From positions 4,278,001 through 4,342,000 of the forward strand of contig NZ_AP023287.1 of assembly GCF_014218295.1 (NCBI RefSeq): a DNA stretch of 64,000 nucleotides. Direction: 5' to 3'. The position numbers and the translations under genes are program-made. Shown in pieces: positions 54,637-64,000 of this stretch (positions within the stretch are counted from its first letter, which is position 1; each line of letters opens with the position of its first letter). The stretch is from Mycolicibacterium litorale. Lineage in GTDB: Bacteria; Actinomycetota; Actinomycetes; Mycobacteriales; Mycobacteriaceae. The notes below the pieces were generated by a model. That model made no database searches and had not been told where the DNA came from. It worked only from the letters and a program-made list of their open reading frames with translations.

Positions 54637-56207
54637 CGGCCGGTATGGGTTTACGCGGTGACCGGTTGCACCGCTACGTCACGGCCTACTGCCCGCGCTG
54701 CCACGACGAGGCGCCGGAGCGGCCGCTGTCCGAGGTGCAGCGGCTCAGCGGCCGGCTCGTCGAACGCGACGGCCGCGTGTGGCTCGAACGCGGTTGCCGC
54801 AGCCACGGGCTGGTGCGCACCCTCTACGACGAGGTGCCCGAGATCCTGTCGTACCTGGAGGAGTGGACGGCCCCGACGAAGACCCACACCCCCGACGTCA
54901 CAGGTAATTTCGACCCTATTCCGCAGGCGTATCTGCGCGGACTGCCCGAGATGCAGACCCAGCACACCTGCATCCTGCTGCAGGACATCACCGACACCTG
55001 CAACCTGCGCTGCCCCACCTGTTTCACCGAGTCCTCACCCGATCTGCGCAACGTGGTGCCCGTCGCCGAGATCCTGGCCAACGTCGACCAGCGGCTGCGA
55101 CGCGAGAACGGCCGCCTCGACGTCGTCATGCTCAGCGGCGGTGAACCCACCCTGCACCCGCAACTGGCCGGCCTGCTGACCGAGCTCACCGACCGGCCGA
55201 TCACCCGGATCCTCGTCAACACCAACGGTGTGCGCATCGCCACCGACGACGCCCTGCTCGACCTGCTGACCGCCCACCGCGAGCGCGTCGAGGTGTACCT
55301 GCAGTACGACGGGCTGTCCGAGGCCGCGCATCGACACCACCGCGGTGGCGATCTGCGGCGCATCAAAGCCGCTGCGCTGCAACGCCTGTCGGAGCGCGAG
55401 ATCTTCACCACGCTGGTCATGACCACCGCGCTGGGCGTCAACGACGACGAGATCGGGCAGATGGTCCGTCTCGCGCTGGAGACCCCGTACGTCGGCGGGA
55501 TCACCATCCAACCGCAGTTCGGCTCCGGCCGGTCCGGTGCGATCGACCCGCTGCACCGGCTCACCCACACCGGCGTGCTGAGCCGGCTCGGCCCGCAGAC
55601 CGGCGGAGCGGTCACGTGGCGCGATCTCACCGCGTTGCCGTGCTCGCACCCGCACTGCTGCTCCGTCGGCTATCTGATCCGCGACGACGGCGATCAGTGG
55701 CGTTCGCTGGTCGCGCTCATCGGACACGAGAACCTCAAGGAGAAGCTCGGTCTGGTGTCCAACCGCATCGCCGACTCAGAGATCCCCAAACAGCTGCGCG
55801 TGGCCGTGCAGGAATCGCTGCTCGGGCTGCTGTCAGAGCAGTCCTCGCTGTCACACCCGCAGATCGGCGACATCTGGCGGATCATCTGCGACAGTTGCGA
55901 TCTCGGGATGTCGACGCTGCTGACTCTGGCCTCGTCCGCGCTGCCGGGCCGACGGCGCAAGGTCCGCGCGCTGCTCGGCGAGCGGGTCGTGCGCATCACC
56001 GTCAAACCGTTCATGGACATGTCGACGATGATCGAGGAGCGGCTGGTGCAGTGCTGCGTGCACGTCGGCACCCGCAGCACCCAGGACCAGTGCGCACCGT
56101 TCTGCGCGGTCCAGGCGTGGCCCGCGCTGAGCCGTCAGCGGTTGTCGGCGTCGGCGGGGGCGGCGCTACCGATCGTGGCTGTGCCAGCAGGGCGATCAGG
56201 CGATTGA
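54633..56207 (+). CDS. Radical SAM enzyme (COG1964 / tetraether-synthase-like)
   Basis: A 524-residue radical SAM protein. An N-terminal domain with CPRCHDEAPER and a central SAM-iron-sulfur motif CNLRCPTC (CxxxCxxC) in LLQDITDTCNLRCPTCF, followed by VVMLSGGEPTLHPQLAGLL and NTNGVRIA. Further cysteines (ALPCSHPHCCSVGY, IICDSCDLG, RLVQCCVHVG, DQCAPFCAV) may hold auxiliary clusters. This pattern is that of the COG1964 family, which includes the archaeal tetraether lipid synthase. Coupled translation with an Lgt paralogue points to lipid or lipoprotein modification. ATG at 54633. Overlaps ppx2 tail to tail by 12 bases. Confidence 0.85.
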   Translation: MTAGMGLRGDRLHRYVTAYCPRCHDEAPERPLSEVQRLSGRLVERDGRVWLERGCRSHGLVRTLYDEVPEILSYLEEWTAPTKTHTPDVTGNFDPIPQAYLRGLPEMQTQHTCILLQDITDTCNLRCPTCFTESSPDLRNVVPVAEILANVDQRLRRENGRLDVVMLSGGEPTLHPQLAGLLTELTDRPITRILVNTNGVRIATDDALLDLLTAHRERVEVYLQYDGLSEAAHRHHRGGDLRRIKAAALQRLSEREIFTTLVMTTALGVNDDEIGQMVRLALETPYVGGITIQPQFGSGRSGAIDPLHRLTHTGVLSRLGPQTGGAVTWRDLTALPCSHPHCCSVGYLIRDDGDQWRSLVALIGHENLKEKLGLVSNRIADSEIPKQLRVAVQESLLGLLSEQSSLSHPQIGDIWRIICDSCDLGMSTLLTLASSALPGRRRKVRALLGERVVRITVKPFMDMSTMIEERLVQCCVHVGTRSTQDQCAPFCAVQAWPALSRQRLSASAGAALPIVAVPAGRSGD

Positions 56208-57134
56208 CAGCGCGATGCCGTCGAGGATGTCGTGCTCGCTGACCACCAGTTCGTCGATGCCGGCCCGCTCACCGAGTTCACGCGCCAACTCCTCGACGAT
56301 GATCGCCCCGCCGCCGATGACGTCGACCCTGCCCTCGTGCATCGGACCCAGCACCGCACGCTGCTGACGCGTCATCGCGACGAGCTCCTCGCACACCTGC
56401 AGCAGTGCGCTGAAACCGGTGCGCGACAGATGGATCGCATCAGAATCGTAGGTGGTCATCCGGTGCGCCAGCGCGGCCAGCGTCGTCATCGTGCCCGCCA
56501 CCCCGACCCACGTACGCGCCCCCTGCACCGGCACAAGCCGCAACGCCTCGTCGAGCGCACCGCGGATCACCTCGCGCGCCGCCGCCACCTCCTCGGCGGT
56601 CGGCGGATCCGAGTGCAGGCACCGCTCGGTCAACCGCACGCATCCGATGTCGGCCGAGAAACTCGCGTCGACACGATCCTGCCCCACCACCACTTCCGTC
56701 GACCCGCCGCCGAGGTCGACCACCACGAACGGTCCATCCGCCGGATCCAGGTCGGCCACCGCGCCGCGGAACGACAGTTCGGCCTCCTCGGTGCCGCTGA
56801 TCACCTCGGCCACCGCCCCGTCGACCACACCGCCCAGCACCTCGGCGGTCATCGCGAAGAACGCCTCGCGGTTGGCGACGTCGCGGGCCGCCGACGTCGC
56901 GACCATGCGCACCGTGGCCACCTGGAATCCGCGCATCAACTCGGCGTAGTCGGCGAGAGCGGTCCGGGTGCGCGCCAGCGCGTCCGGCGCGAATTCGCCT
57001 GTGGCGTCGACACCTTGGCCCAGTCGCACGATGCGCATCTCGCGGTGCACATCGGTCAACCGGCCGTCGGCCGCGTCGGCGATCAACAACCGGATCGAGT
57101 TGGTCCCACAGTCGACCGCCGCCACCCTGGTCAC
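56196..57134 (-). CDS. ppx2: Ppx/GppA exopolyphosphatase
   Basis: A 312-residue sugar-kinase-fold phosphatase, like Mtb Rv1026. The phosphate-binding loops are VAAVDCGTNSIRLLIAD and VVDLGGGSTEVVVG; GTMTTLAALAH and VIGGGAIIVEELAREL are further landmarks. GTG at 57134 is chosen to start at VTRVAAVDCG. Rv1026 is reported to degrade short polyphosphates. It follows DUF501 in the eno-ftsB operon. Confidence 0.93.
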   Translation of the reverse strand: MTRVAAVDCGTNSIRLLIADAADGRLTDVHREMRIVRLGQGVDATGEFAPDALARTRTALADYAELMRGFQVATVRMVATSAARDVANREAFFAMTAEVLGGVVDGAVAEVISGTEEAELSFRGAVADLDPADGPFVVVDLGGGSTEVVVGQDRVDASFSADIGCVRLTERCLHSDPPTAEEVAAAREVIRGALDEALRLVPVQGARTWVGVAGTMTTLAALAHRMTTYDSDAIHLSRTGFSALLQVCEELVAMTRQQRAVLGPMHEGRVDVIGGGAIIVEELARELGERAGIDELVVSEHDILDGIALSIA

Positions 57135-57165
57135 AATCGCACTCCACTTCGTTCCGTGCTCGCGG

Positions 57166-57663
57166 TCACTGCGCACTCCACATCTCCGGATCCAGGATTC
57201 CCCGCATACCCGGTTCGGCCGCGAGGATCGCCAACGCCTCGTCACCGAACGGGTTCACACCCGGCCCCTTCGCCAGCGCATGCGCGATCACCACGTGCAG
57301 ACACTTCACCCGGTCGGGCATCCCACCGCCCGAGAACGTCGTGCCCAGCGATTCGATCGCATCACGTTCGACCAGATACGACTCGTGCGCACGCCGGTAG
57401 GCCTCGGCCAATTCGGCGTCCTGTGCGAGCCTTTCGGTCATCGCCCGCATCAGACCCGAGGACTCCAGCCGGCTCGCCGCCGCGGTCAGAGCCGGATGGG
57501 TGAGGTAGTACAGCGTCGGGAACGGGGTGCCGTCGGGCAGCCGCGGCGCGGTCTTGACGACGCCGGGTTCTCCGTTGGGGCAGCGGTAGGCGATCTCCAG
57601 GACACCACGCGGCTCGCGGCCCAACTGCCGCGCGACGGCGTCCAGATCGCTGCGCTCAACCAC
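57166..57663 (-). CDS. DUF501 protein (Rv1025-like)
   Basis: A 165-residue protein starting VVERSDLDAVARQLGRE at GTG 57663, overlapping the ftsB stop by eight bases. Landmarks: VLEIAYRCPNGEPGVVKTAP, PFPTLYYLTHPALTAAASRLE and GMPDRVKCLHVVIAHALAKGPG. The function is unknown; it is always found between ftsB and ppx in actinobacteria. Confidence 0.92.
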   Translation of the reverse strand: MVERSDLDAVARQLGREPRGVLEIAYRCPNGEPGVVKTAPRLPDGTPFPTLYYLTHPALTAAASRLESSGLMRAMTERLAQDAELAEAYRRAHESYLVERDAIESLGTTFSGGGMPDRVKCLHVVIAHALAKGPGVNPFGDEALAILAAEPGMRGILDPEMWSAQ

Positions 57664-58345
57664 CGGGCGGCGGCGGGGGCGGAGCGGGCGCAGGCGCCGG
57701 TCCCGGCGGCGCCTCCTGCGGGACGGGTGCACCGTGCGGCTCATCGGCGATCGTGTGCCACAGCGACGTGTACCACGGCTGCCCGGACGGCGCGTTCTGC
57801 TCGTGCGGCGTCGGGCCACCGCCGGGCGCGACCGCACCCGGCGGCAACTGCACCTGGAACGGGATGTCCCCGGGCATCACGAAACCGAGACGTTCACGCG
57901 CCTGCGCGGCGATGAACACGGGGTCGGCCAATTTCACCTTCTGCTGCTCGAGTTCGGCGATCTGCGCACGCAACTGCTCCTCGGTGGCCTTGAGCTGCTT
58001 CATCTCCGTGCGCTGCGAGAAGTACGTGCGCACCGGCCCGGCGATCGTCAGCGTCAGCACGCACACCACCGCCGCCAGGATGGCCGCGCGCCGCGCCGCC
58101 GAACCGAACCGCTGCTCGGACTGCTCCTCGGCCAGCCGTTCGGCCCGACGCACGATCGCGTGTCCGACCGATTCGGCCTCCGGCTGGTCGGCGGCCGGCT
58201 TCGCCTCGATCGCACGCGGCTCCCGGCGCGGAGTGGACGTGCCCTTCGGGCGGCCCCGATTCGCGCCGCCGGGCTTACCCGGCTTCCCCGGTCTCGACGA
58301 GGCCGGGGACCGACGCTTCGGATCGGGCCGCTTCGATTCGGGCAC
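57656..58345 (-). CDS. ftsB: Septum formation protein FtsB/DivIC (Rv1024-like)
   Basis: A 229-residue single-pass membrane protein of the divisome. A long basic N-terminal cytoplasmic tail, one transmembrane helix (residues about 87-108), then a coiled coil (RTEMKQLKATEEQLRAQIAE) and VFIAAQARERLGFVMPGDIP, ending in a proline-rich tail (PAPAPAPPPPPPGG). Located three bases after eno. Confidence 0.93.
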   Translation of the reverse strand: MPESKRPDPKRRSPASSRPGKPGKPGGANRGRPKGTSTPRREPRAIEAKPAADQPEAESVGHAIVRRAERLAEEQSEQRFGSAARRAAILAAVVCVLTLTIAGPVRTYFSQRTEMKQLKATEEQLRAQIAELEQQKVKLADPVFIAAQARERLGFVMPGDIPFQVQLPPGAVAPGGGPTPHEQNAPSGQPWYTSLWHTIADEPHGAPVPQEAPPGPAPAPAPPPPPPGG

Positions 58346-58348
58346 GGG

Positions 58349-59695
<1,347 letters not shown>

Positions 59696-59735
59696 TCAGC
59701 CTAAATGCTGCGTCCGCCGGGGGCGCCGTCAGGAG

Positions 59736-60554
59736 TTACAGGCGGCGGCCCTCGGCGTAGGCGGTGGCCCAGTCGCGCACGGTGCGGGCGTACTGCTCGG
59801 AGTAGTTGTAGGCGCGCAGCGCGTTCATCCAGCCGCGCGGAGTGGACAGATTCTTGCCGGTGTAGCAGAGGTAGCCGGCCGAGGACAGCGCCGCGTCGTC
59901 GATATTGTCGGGGTCGACCTTGCCGTCGCCGTTGGCGTCCACGCCGTACAGCCGCCACGTCTCGGGGATGAACTGCATGGGTCCCATCGCGCGGTCCAGT
60001 TCGTCGTCGCCGTCGAGTTCACCGGCATCGGTGTCCCTGATCTCGAGGTTGCCGCTGGACCCGTCGAGGCGCATCCCCCGGATCGGCGGGGTGACCTCGC
60101 CGTTGGAGGCGACCATCGCCCCGCGGTAGTTGCCGTGATGACTTTCGACCATGCCGATGCCGGCCAGCGTCGTCCAGGACAGGCGGCAGTCCGGATTCTC
60201 CACTTCGGCGACCCGGGCGGCGTACGCGTAGGCCTCCAGCGCGGTGGCGGGGATACCCAGTTTCGGCGCCCGTTCGGCGGCCCACTCGCGAAGCGCATCG
60301 GCGGGCCGGCCCTTGGCGTAGGTGTCGACGGCCGGAACGGGATCGCCCGACGGCGGCGGAACGCCCTCGGGGATCGGTGTGCCCAACTGCCACGAACAGC
60401 TCGAGGCCAACAGCAGCAGCGTGGCGAGGATGACGGCCGCCACCATCACGATGCGACCTTTGATCCAGCGCCGACTCGAATCGCTCCGGCTGGCGTCGCC
60501 GGACGCGCTTTCCAGGGCCGACGTCCGGGTCGACAGGCTCCCCTCGTCAGACAA
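59736..60554 (-). CDS. lpqU: LpqU-like lytic transglycosylase lipoprotein
   Basis: A 272-residue protein. A cytoplasmic leader and hydrophobic segment end in a lipobox-like LLASSC. The SLT-type domain follows (LAGIGMVESHHGNYRGAM with the likely catalytic Glu, MGPMQFIPETWRLYGVDANG, YNYSEQYARTVRDWA). An EF-hand-like DANGDGKVDPDNIDD is included. It is the Rv1022 position upstream of eno. Confidence 0.92.
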   Translation of the reverse strand: MSDEGSLSTRTSALESASGDASRSDSSRRWIKGRIVMVAAVILATLLLLASSCSWQLGTPIPEGVPPPSGDPVPAVDTYAKGRPADALREWAAERAPKLGIPATALEAYAYAARVAEVENPDCRLSWTTLAGIGMVESHHGNYRGAMVASNGEVTPPIRGMRLDGSSGNLEIRDTDAGELDGDDELDRAMGPMQFIPETWRLYGVDANGDGKVDPDNIDDAALSSAGYLCYTGKNLSTPRGWMNALRAYNYSEQYARTVRDWATAYAEGRRL

Positions 60555-60684
60555 CGCACTCCCTCAACCGACTGTCGTCGCTCCATACTCCCATGCGACG
60601 GTACGCAACCGGTCGTTTCACCAGCTGTGGCGAAGTTGCTGCGACGGCCCCGACACCGCGGCGAGCATCGAGCCGAGCTAATCT

Positions 60685-60703
60685 TTAGGTATGCCTACCC
60701 TGT
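60685..60703 (+). promoter_or_regulatory. IdeR-type iron box
   Basis: TTAGGTATGCCTACCCTGT resembles the mycobacterial IdeR consensus TTAGGTTAGGCTAACCTAA in both halves (TTAGG and CCTA/ACCCT). It lies about 45 bases before the efeO start, so efeO-efeB is probably repressed when iron is sufficient. Confidence 0.7.
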
Positions 60704-60747
60704 GGGGCGGCGCAGGGTAATGTTCGGCTCCGATCAAGGGAGGTCCG

Positions 60748-61674
60748 ATGGGACGGCACATCGCCTGGCAGGTACCGGTTGTCGCACTGGCTGTGGTTCT
60801 GGCCGGCTGCTCGAGCAACAGTGAAGGCGGGGGCGAATCCGAATCCTCCGCTTCCGAGACCACGACGACCTCGGCGGCCGCCGCGGCGCCCAGTCCCGAA
60901 GCCGAGAAGGCCGCCGCCGACTACAAGGCGTACGCGATCGCCCAGACCGACGAACTCGTCGGAGCCGTCAAGACGTTGACCGACGCGGTGCGGGCCAACA
61001 ACCTGCAGGCCGCACAAGAGGCCTACGCACCCTCCCGCTTGCCGTGGGAGCGCATCGAACCGCTGGCCGGCCTCGTCGAGGAGATCGACGGCAAGGTCGA
61101 CGCCCGCGTCGACGACTTCGAGGGTGAGGACGACCCCGCGTTCACCGGGTGGCACCGCCTGGAGTACCTGCTGTTCTCCAAGAACACCACCGAAGGCGGC
61201 GCACAGTTCGCCGATCAGCTCGACGCCGACATCGCGACGCTGCAGAAGCAGATGCCGACGGTCGAGGTGAAGCCCGTCGACGTCTCGACCGGGGCCGCCG
61301 AGCTGATCGAAGAGGTGTCCGAGGGCAAGATCACCGGCGAGGAGGACCGCTACTCCAAGACCGACCTGTGGGATTTCGACGCCAACCTGCAGGGGTCACA
61401 GGCCGCGGTGAACCGCCTGTCGCCTGCGCTCGCGAAGGCCGACCCGGCGCTGCTCGGCGAGATCGAGGCCGGCTTCTCGGAGATCTTCGCGACCCTGGAC
61501 CCGCTGCGCCGGGGTGACGGCTTCGTGCTGTTCTGCACCGAGAACGACCCGTATCCGTCGCCGCGCTGCCCGGAGGTGACCGTCGATCCCGCGACGATCG
61601 ACAAGATGAAGGCGCAGCTGGCCGGTCTCTCGGAGAACCTCTCGCAGGTCTCAGGAGTGCTGAAGCTGACGTGA
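60748..61674 (+). CDS. efeO: EfeO-like iron-uptake lipoprotein
   Basis: A 308-residue lipoprotein (signal MGRHIAWQVPVVALAVVLAGC). The M75 peptidase-like domain carries HxxE in GWHRLEYLLFSKN, plus SRLPWERIEPLAG and DLWDFDANLQGSQ typical of EfeO. It captures iron for the Efe system. An IdeR box precedes it. The permease gene efeU is not adjacent. Coupled to efeB by a GTGA overlap. Confidence 0.93.
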   Translation: MGRHIAWQVPVVALAVVLAGCSSNSEGGGESESSASETTTTSAAAAAPSPEAEKAAADYKAYAIAQTDELVGAVKTLTDAVRANNLQAAQEAYAPSRLPWERIEPLAGLVEEIDGKVDARVDDFEGEDDPAFTGWHRLEYLLFSKNTTEGGAQFADQLDADIATLQKQMPTVEVKPVDVSTGAAELIEEVSEGKITGEEDRYSKTDLWDFDANLQGSQAAVNRLSPALAKADPALLGEIEAGFSEIFATLDPLRRGDGFVLFCTENDPYPSPRCPEVTVDPATIDKMKAQLAGLSENLSQVSGVLKLT

Positions 61675-62927
61675 CCCGAGGTTCACGGCGCACCGGCCTG
61701 TCGCGCCGATCGTTCGTCACCGGCGCCCTGGGCACCGGCGCCGCACTCGGCGCCGGTGCGACGCTGGCCGGTTGTTCGGACACGTCACCGACTCCGGTGG
61801 CCGCCGCTCGGTTCGTACCGTTCGAGGGCGCCCACCAGACCGGGATCTCGGCGATGCCGATACCCGAGCAGGGCCTGATCGCCTCGTTCAACGTGTTGTC
61901 GCGGGACCGGGCGGGGCTGGCGGCCACGCTGGCCGAACTGACCGACGAGATCCGCGGCCTGATGGCCGGTAAGCCACCCGAGGTGCGTGACCCCGCCTTC
62001 CCTCCGGTGGATTCCGGGATCCTGGGCGAGAAGCCGCCGCCGGACAACCTGTCCGTGGTCGTCGGCGTCGGCGCCTCGCTGTTCGACCACCGGTTCGGAC
62101 TGGCCGATCGCAAGCCGAGGGAACTCGAGACGATGCCGTTTCTGGCCAACGACCGGCTCGATCCCAAGCTGTCGCACGGAGACCTGTCGGTCATCCTCGA
62201 GGCCGGCCACACCGACACTCTCCAGTTCGCCCTGCGACAGCTCATGCGCCGCACCCGCAGCCACCTGGTGCTGCGGTGGATGATCGACGGCTACGCCAGA
62301 GGTATCGGCGCGGGTCCCGTCTCGGAGGCGGCGACGCCACGGAACCTGTTGGGGTTCAAGGACGGGACGTCGAACCTGGACGTCGAGGACGACGCACTGA
62401 TGGATCGCCACGTGTGGGTGGGACCCGGCGACGGTGAACCGGAGTGGGCGGTCGGCGGCTCGTACCAGGCCGTGCGGATCATCCGCATGTTCGTCGAGTT
62501 CTGGGATCGCACCCAGCTCGCCGAACAGGAGGCGATCTTCGGGCGACGCAAGGTCAGCGGCGCGCCGATCGGGATGACCGGCGAGTTCGACGACCCGAAC
62601 TACGCCGAGGACCCGCACGGCGAGCGCATCAAACTCAACGCCCACATCCGGCTGGCCAACCCCCGCACCGCCGAATCGGAGCGCAACCGCATTCTGCGAC
62701 GGGGCTTTTCCTACTCCCGGGGGTTCGACGGCGCCGGCCGACTCGACCAGGGGTTGGCGTTCGTGTCGTACCAGCGCAGCCTCGAGGACGGCTTCCTCGC
62801 CGTACAGCGTCGACTCAAGGGCGAACCGCTCGAGGAGTACATCCTGCCCGTCGGCGGCGGGTTCTTCTTCACGCTGCCCGGGGTGACCGGCCCGGATCGC
62901 TTCCTCGGGGATCAGCTCGTCGGCTGA
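61671..62927 (+). CDS. efeB: EfeB, Tat-exported DyP-type peroxidase
   Basis: A 418-residue haem peroxidase with a twin-arginine signal (TGLSRRSFVTGALGTGAALG). The distal site is in LLGFKDGTSNLDVED (GxxDG), and the proximal part ends at RLDQGLAFVSYQRSLEDGF. It works with EfeO in iron handling. GTG start overlaps efeO. Confidence 0.94.
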   Translation: MTRGSRRTGLSRRSFVTGALGTGAALGAGATLAGCSDTSPTPVAAARFVPFEGAHQTGISAMPIPEQGLIASFNVLSRDRAGLAATLAELTDEIRGLMAGKPPEVRDPAFPPVDSGILGEKPPPDNLSVVVGVGASLFDHRFGLADRKPRELETMPFLANDRLDPKLSHGDLSVILEAGHTDTLQFALRQLMRRTRSHLVLRWMIDGYARGIGAGPVSEAATPRNLLGFKDGTSNLDVEDDALMDRHVWVGPGDGEPEWAVGGSYQAVRIIRMFVEFWDRTQLAEQEAIFGRRKVSGAPIGMTGEFDDPNYAEDPHGERIKLNAHIRLANPRTAESERNRILRRGFSYSRGFDGAGRLDQGLAFVSYQRSLEDGFLAVQRRLKGEPLEEYILPVGGGFFFTLPGVTGPDRFLGDQLVG

Positions 62928-63862
62928 GCCGCCTCCGACGGCCAGTGCTCGCGCCACTCCTGCTCGCTGATGCCGCTCGGCGGCGCACTGTCGAGCTGTT
63001 CGGGTACGTCCGATCCGCGTCGCGCGGCCGCCACCGCCTGCTCGACCGCGCGCACCGTGTCCATGAACTCCAGAACCGAAGTGCGCAAGCCGTTTTCGGC
63101 GTCGAAATCCGCCGAGATGGTCACAGCCGTCAACTCGGCGGGGATCAGGTCGGCCGGCAGACCCGCCGTGGCGACCCGGGCCAGCACCTTCTGGGCGAGG
63201 GCCAGCGCCGGCTGCGCGGTCGGCACGTCATCCATGCAGGACGCGCGCGCCTTCTCGAGCAGCTTGCGCTCCTCCCACTGCGCCAGCTGATCGTCGAGCG
63301 AAATCGATTCCCCGGCAAGCACTGCCGGCACCCGGTTGCCGAGCTTGCGGACCAGCGAATCGGCGACGTCGTCGATCGTGAACGCGTGCTGCGACGCGTC
63401 CTCGGCGATACGCGCGTGAAAGAGCACCTGCAGCAACACGTCCCCGAGCTCCTCGCGCAGCTCGTCGGCGTCGCCGGAGCGCACCGCATCGAACAGCTCG
63501 TAGGTCTCCTCGAGCAGGTACCGCCGCAGCGAATCGTGGGTCTGCTCGCTCTCCCACGGACCCGACGTCCGCAGCTTGTCCATCATCACCACCGCGTCGA
63601 CCAGCCGTTCACCGGGCTGCGGCTCCGGTGCGGAGATCACCCGGTCCCCCGCCGCGACGCGCGCCCGCACCGCGGGATGGTCCGGATCCGACGACAGCAG
63701 CACCGGCGCATCCTCGCCGTCGTACGCGGGCCGGGCGGCAGGCAGCGACCACGGCACCTTGATCGGCATCTCCTCGGTGTACTGCACGTCCCCGGCGAGC
63801 AACGTGATCGCCTCGACGGGAACCAGCGAGGGCCTGCGCGGATCGACCAGGACGACCGTCAT
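62912..63862 (-). CDS. mazG: MazG-type nucleoside triphosphate pyrophosphohydrolase
   Basis: A 316-residue protein like Mtb Rv1021. The MazG core is visible as VVMMDKLRTSGPWESEQTHD, LRRYLLEETYELFDAVRSGD and LREELGDVLLQVLFHARIAED with the metal-binding EExxE and ExxD residues. The preceding N-terminal domain is mycobacterial-specific. It removes oxidised or aberrant dNTPs. Converges with efeB, overlapping by 16 bases; its start overlaps the next gene (ATGA). Confidence 0.95.
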   Translation of the reverse strand: MTVVLVDPRRPSLVPVEAITLLAGDVQYTEEMPIKVPWSLPAARPAYDGEDAPVLLSSDPDHPAVRARVAAGDRVISAPEPQPGERLVDAVVMMDKLRTSGPWESEQTHDSLRRYLLEETYELFDAVRSGDADELREELGDVLLQVLFHARIAEDASQHAFTIDDVADSLVRKLGNRVPAVLAGESISLDDQLAQWEERKLLEKARASCMDDVPTAQPALALAQKVLARVATAGLPADLIPAELTAVTISADFDAENGLRTSVLEFMDTVRAVEQAVAAARRGSDVPEQLDSAPPSGISEQEWREHWPSEAAQPTS

Positions 63863-64000
63863 GCGCGTGCTCCCCCGAACTTCGTCATGTCGATCTCCGA
63901 CTGCGGTTTCCCGTTGAGCGCCAACACCAGACCGGCCACCATCGCCACCAGCTGCACATCCCGGATCCGCGGTGACCCGACACTGTCGGACTCTCGCGGG
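63859..64000 (-). CDS. C-terminal end of a gene cut by the window edge
   Basis: The last 46 codons encode PRESDSVGSPRIRDVQLVAM, a hydrophobic GLVLALNG, and a short hydrophilic end MTKFGGARA. The stop overlaps the mazG start by four bases, so it belongs to the same operon. Too little is present to name it. Confidence 0.6.
   Translation of the reverse strand, partial: PRESDSVGSPRIRDVQLVAMVAGLVLALNGKPQSEIDMTKFGGARA

Overview
The window looks like a chromosomal segment of a Mycobacterium (Mycolicibacterium-type), high in GC. The evidence is the run mazG, lpqU, eno, ftsB, DUF501, ppx2 at 56.2-63.9 kb, which matches the Rv1021-Rv1026 order of M. tuberculosis and is accompanied by kdpD/kdpE, together with mmpL, lpqS, cysK2 and mbcTA homologues. 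Roughly 0-43 kb is accessory DNA rich in mobile elements and broken genes; 45.5-64 kb is ordinary intact core.

0-18 kb: a cell-envelope and metal-stress island. It holds an L,D-transpeptidase, three NlpC/P60 (C40) peptidoglycan peptidases, an lpqS-cysK2-MFS operon split by an IS21-family insertion, a BlaI/CopY-type repressor with an M56 (BlaR1-like) protease, an atypical response regulator, an OmpR/HK two-component pair, a Met/His-rich DUF305 lipoprotein and a BNR-repeat lipoprotein. Two shared DNA signals tie it together. One is the dyad TACGTA-N5-TACGTA (always TAC-N11-GTA), found in front of all three C40 peptidases, the response regulator, lpqS and the BNR lipoprotein. The other is an 11-bp-period direct repeat TGAAGAT-N4-TGAAGAY, found upstream of the transpeptidase, the two-component operon and DUF305. 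I infer a BlaI-like regulon nested with a two-component regulon that couples copper or another envelope stress to peptidoglycan remodelling.

18-38.5 kb: an IS256-family element (IS1081-like), an mbcTA toxin-antitoxin locus with a frameshifted toxin, an alkyl-sulfatase remnant, a tyrosine recombinase/HTH/third-gene module, and a lipid/xenobiotic gene set (four TetR regulators, thioesterases, LLM oxidoreductase, P450, hydrolase, metal-dependent hydrolase, mmpL). Several of these genes carry single frameshifts. Palindromes mark the likely operators of the TetR genes.

38.5-45.5 kb: a lower-GC cluster with a standalone SMC/ABC-like AAA ATPase and an overlapping pair of genes, a HipA-like kinase and a HIRAN-domain protein. 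It ends at a 42-bp fragment of tRNA-Leu(TAA), which looks like an integration scar. Next come two decayed RidA genes flanking an MFS gene. The ATPase/kinase/HIRAN set is the best candidate for an undescribed defence or toxin-type system.

45.5-64 kb: core. It has a degenerate PLP-decarboxylase-like gene, kdpDE without kdpFABC in view, a propionyl/acetyl-CoA synthetase, two tandem DUF4383 membrane genes (the first behind a SigF-like promoter), a ZIP-like permease, a translationally coupled trio (Lgt paralogue, small membrane protein, radical SAM enzyme), then ppx2, DUF501, ftsB, eno, lpqU, an IdeR-box-controlled efeO-efeB pair and mazG.
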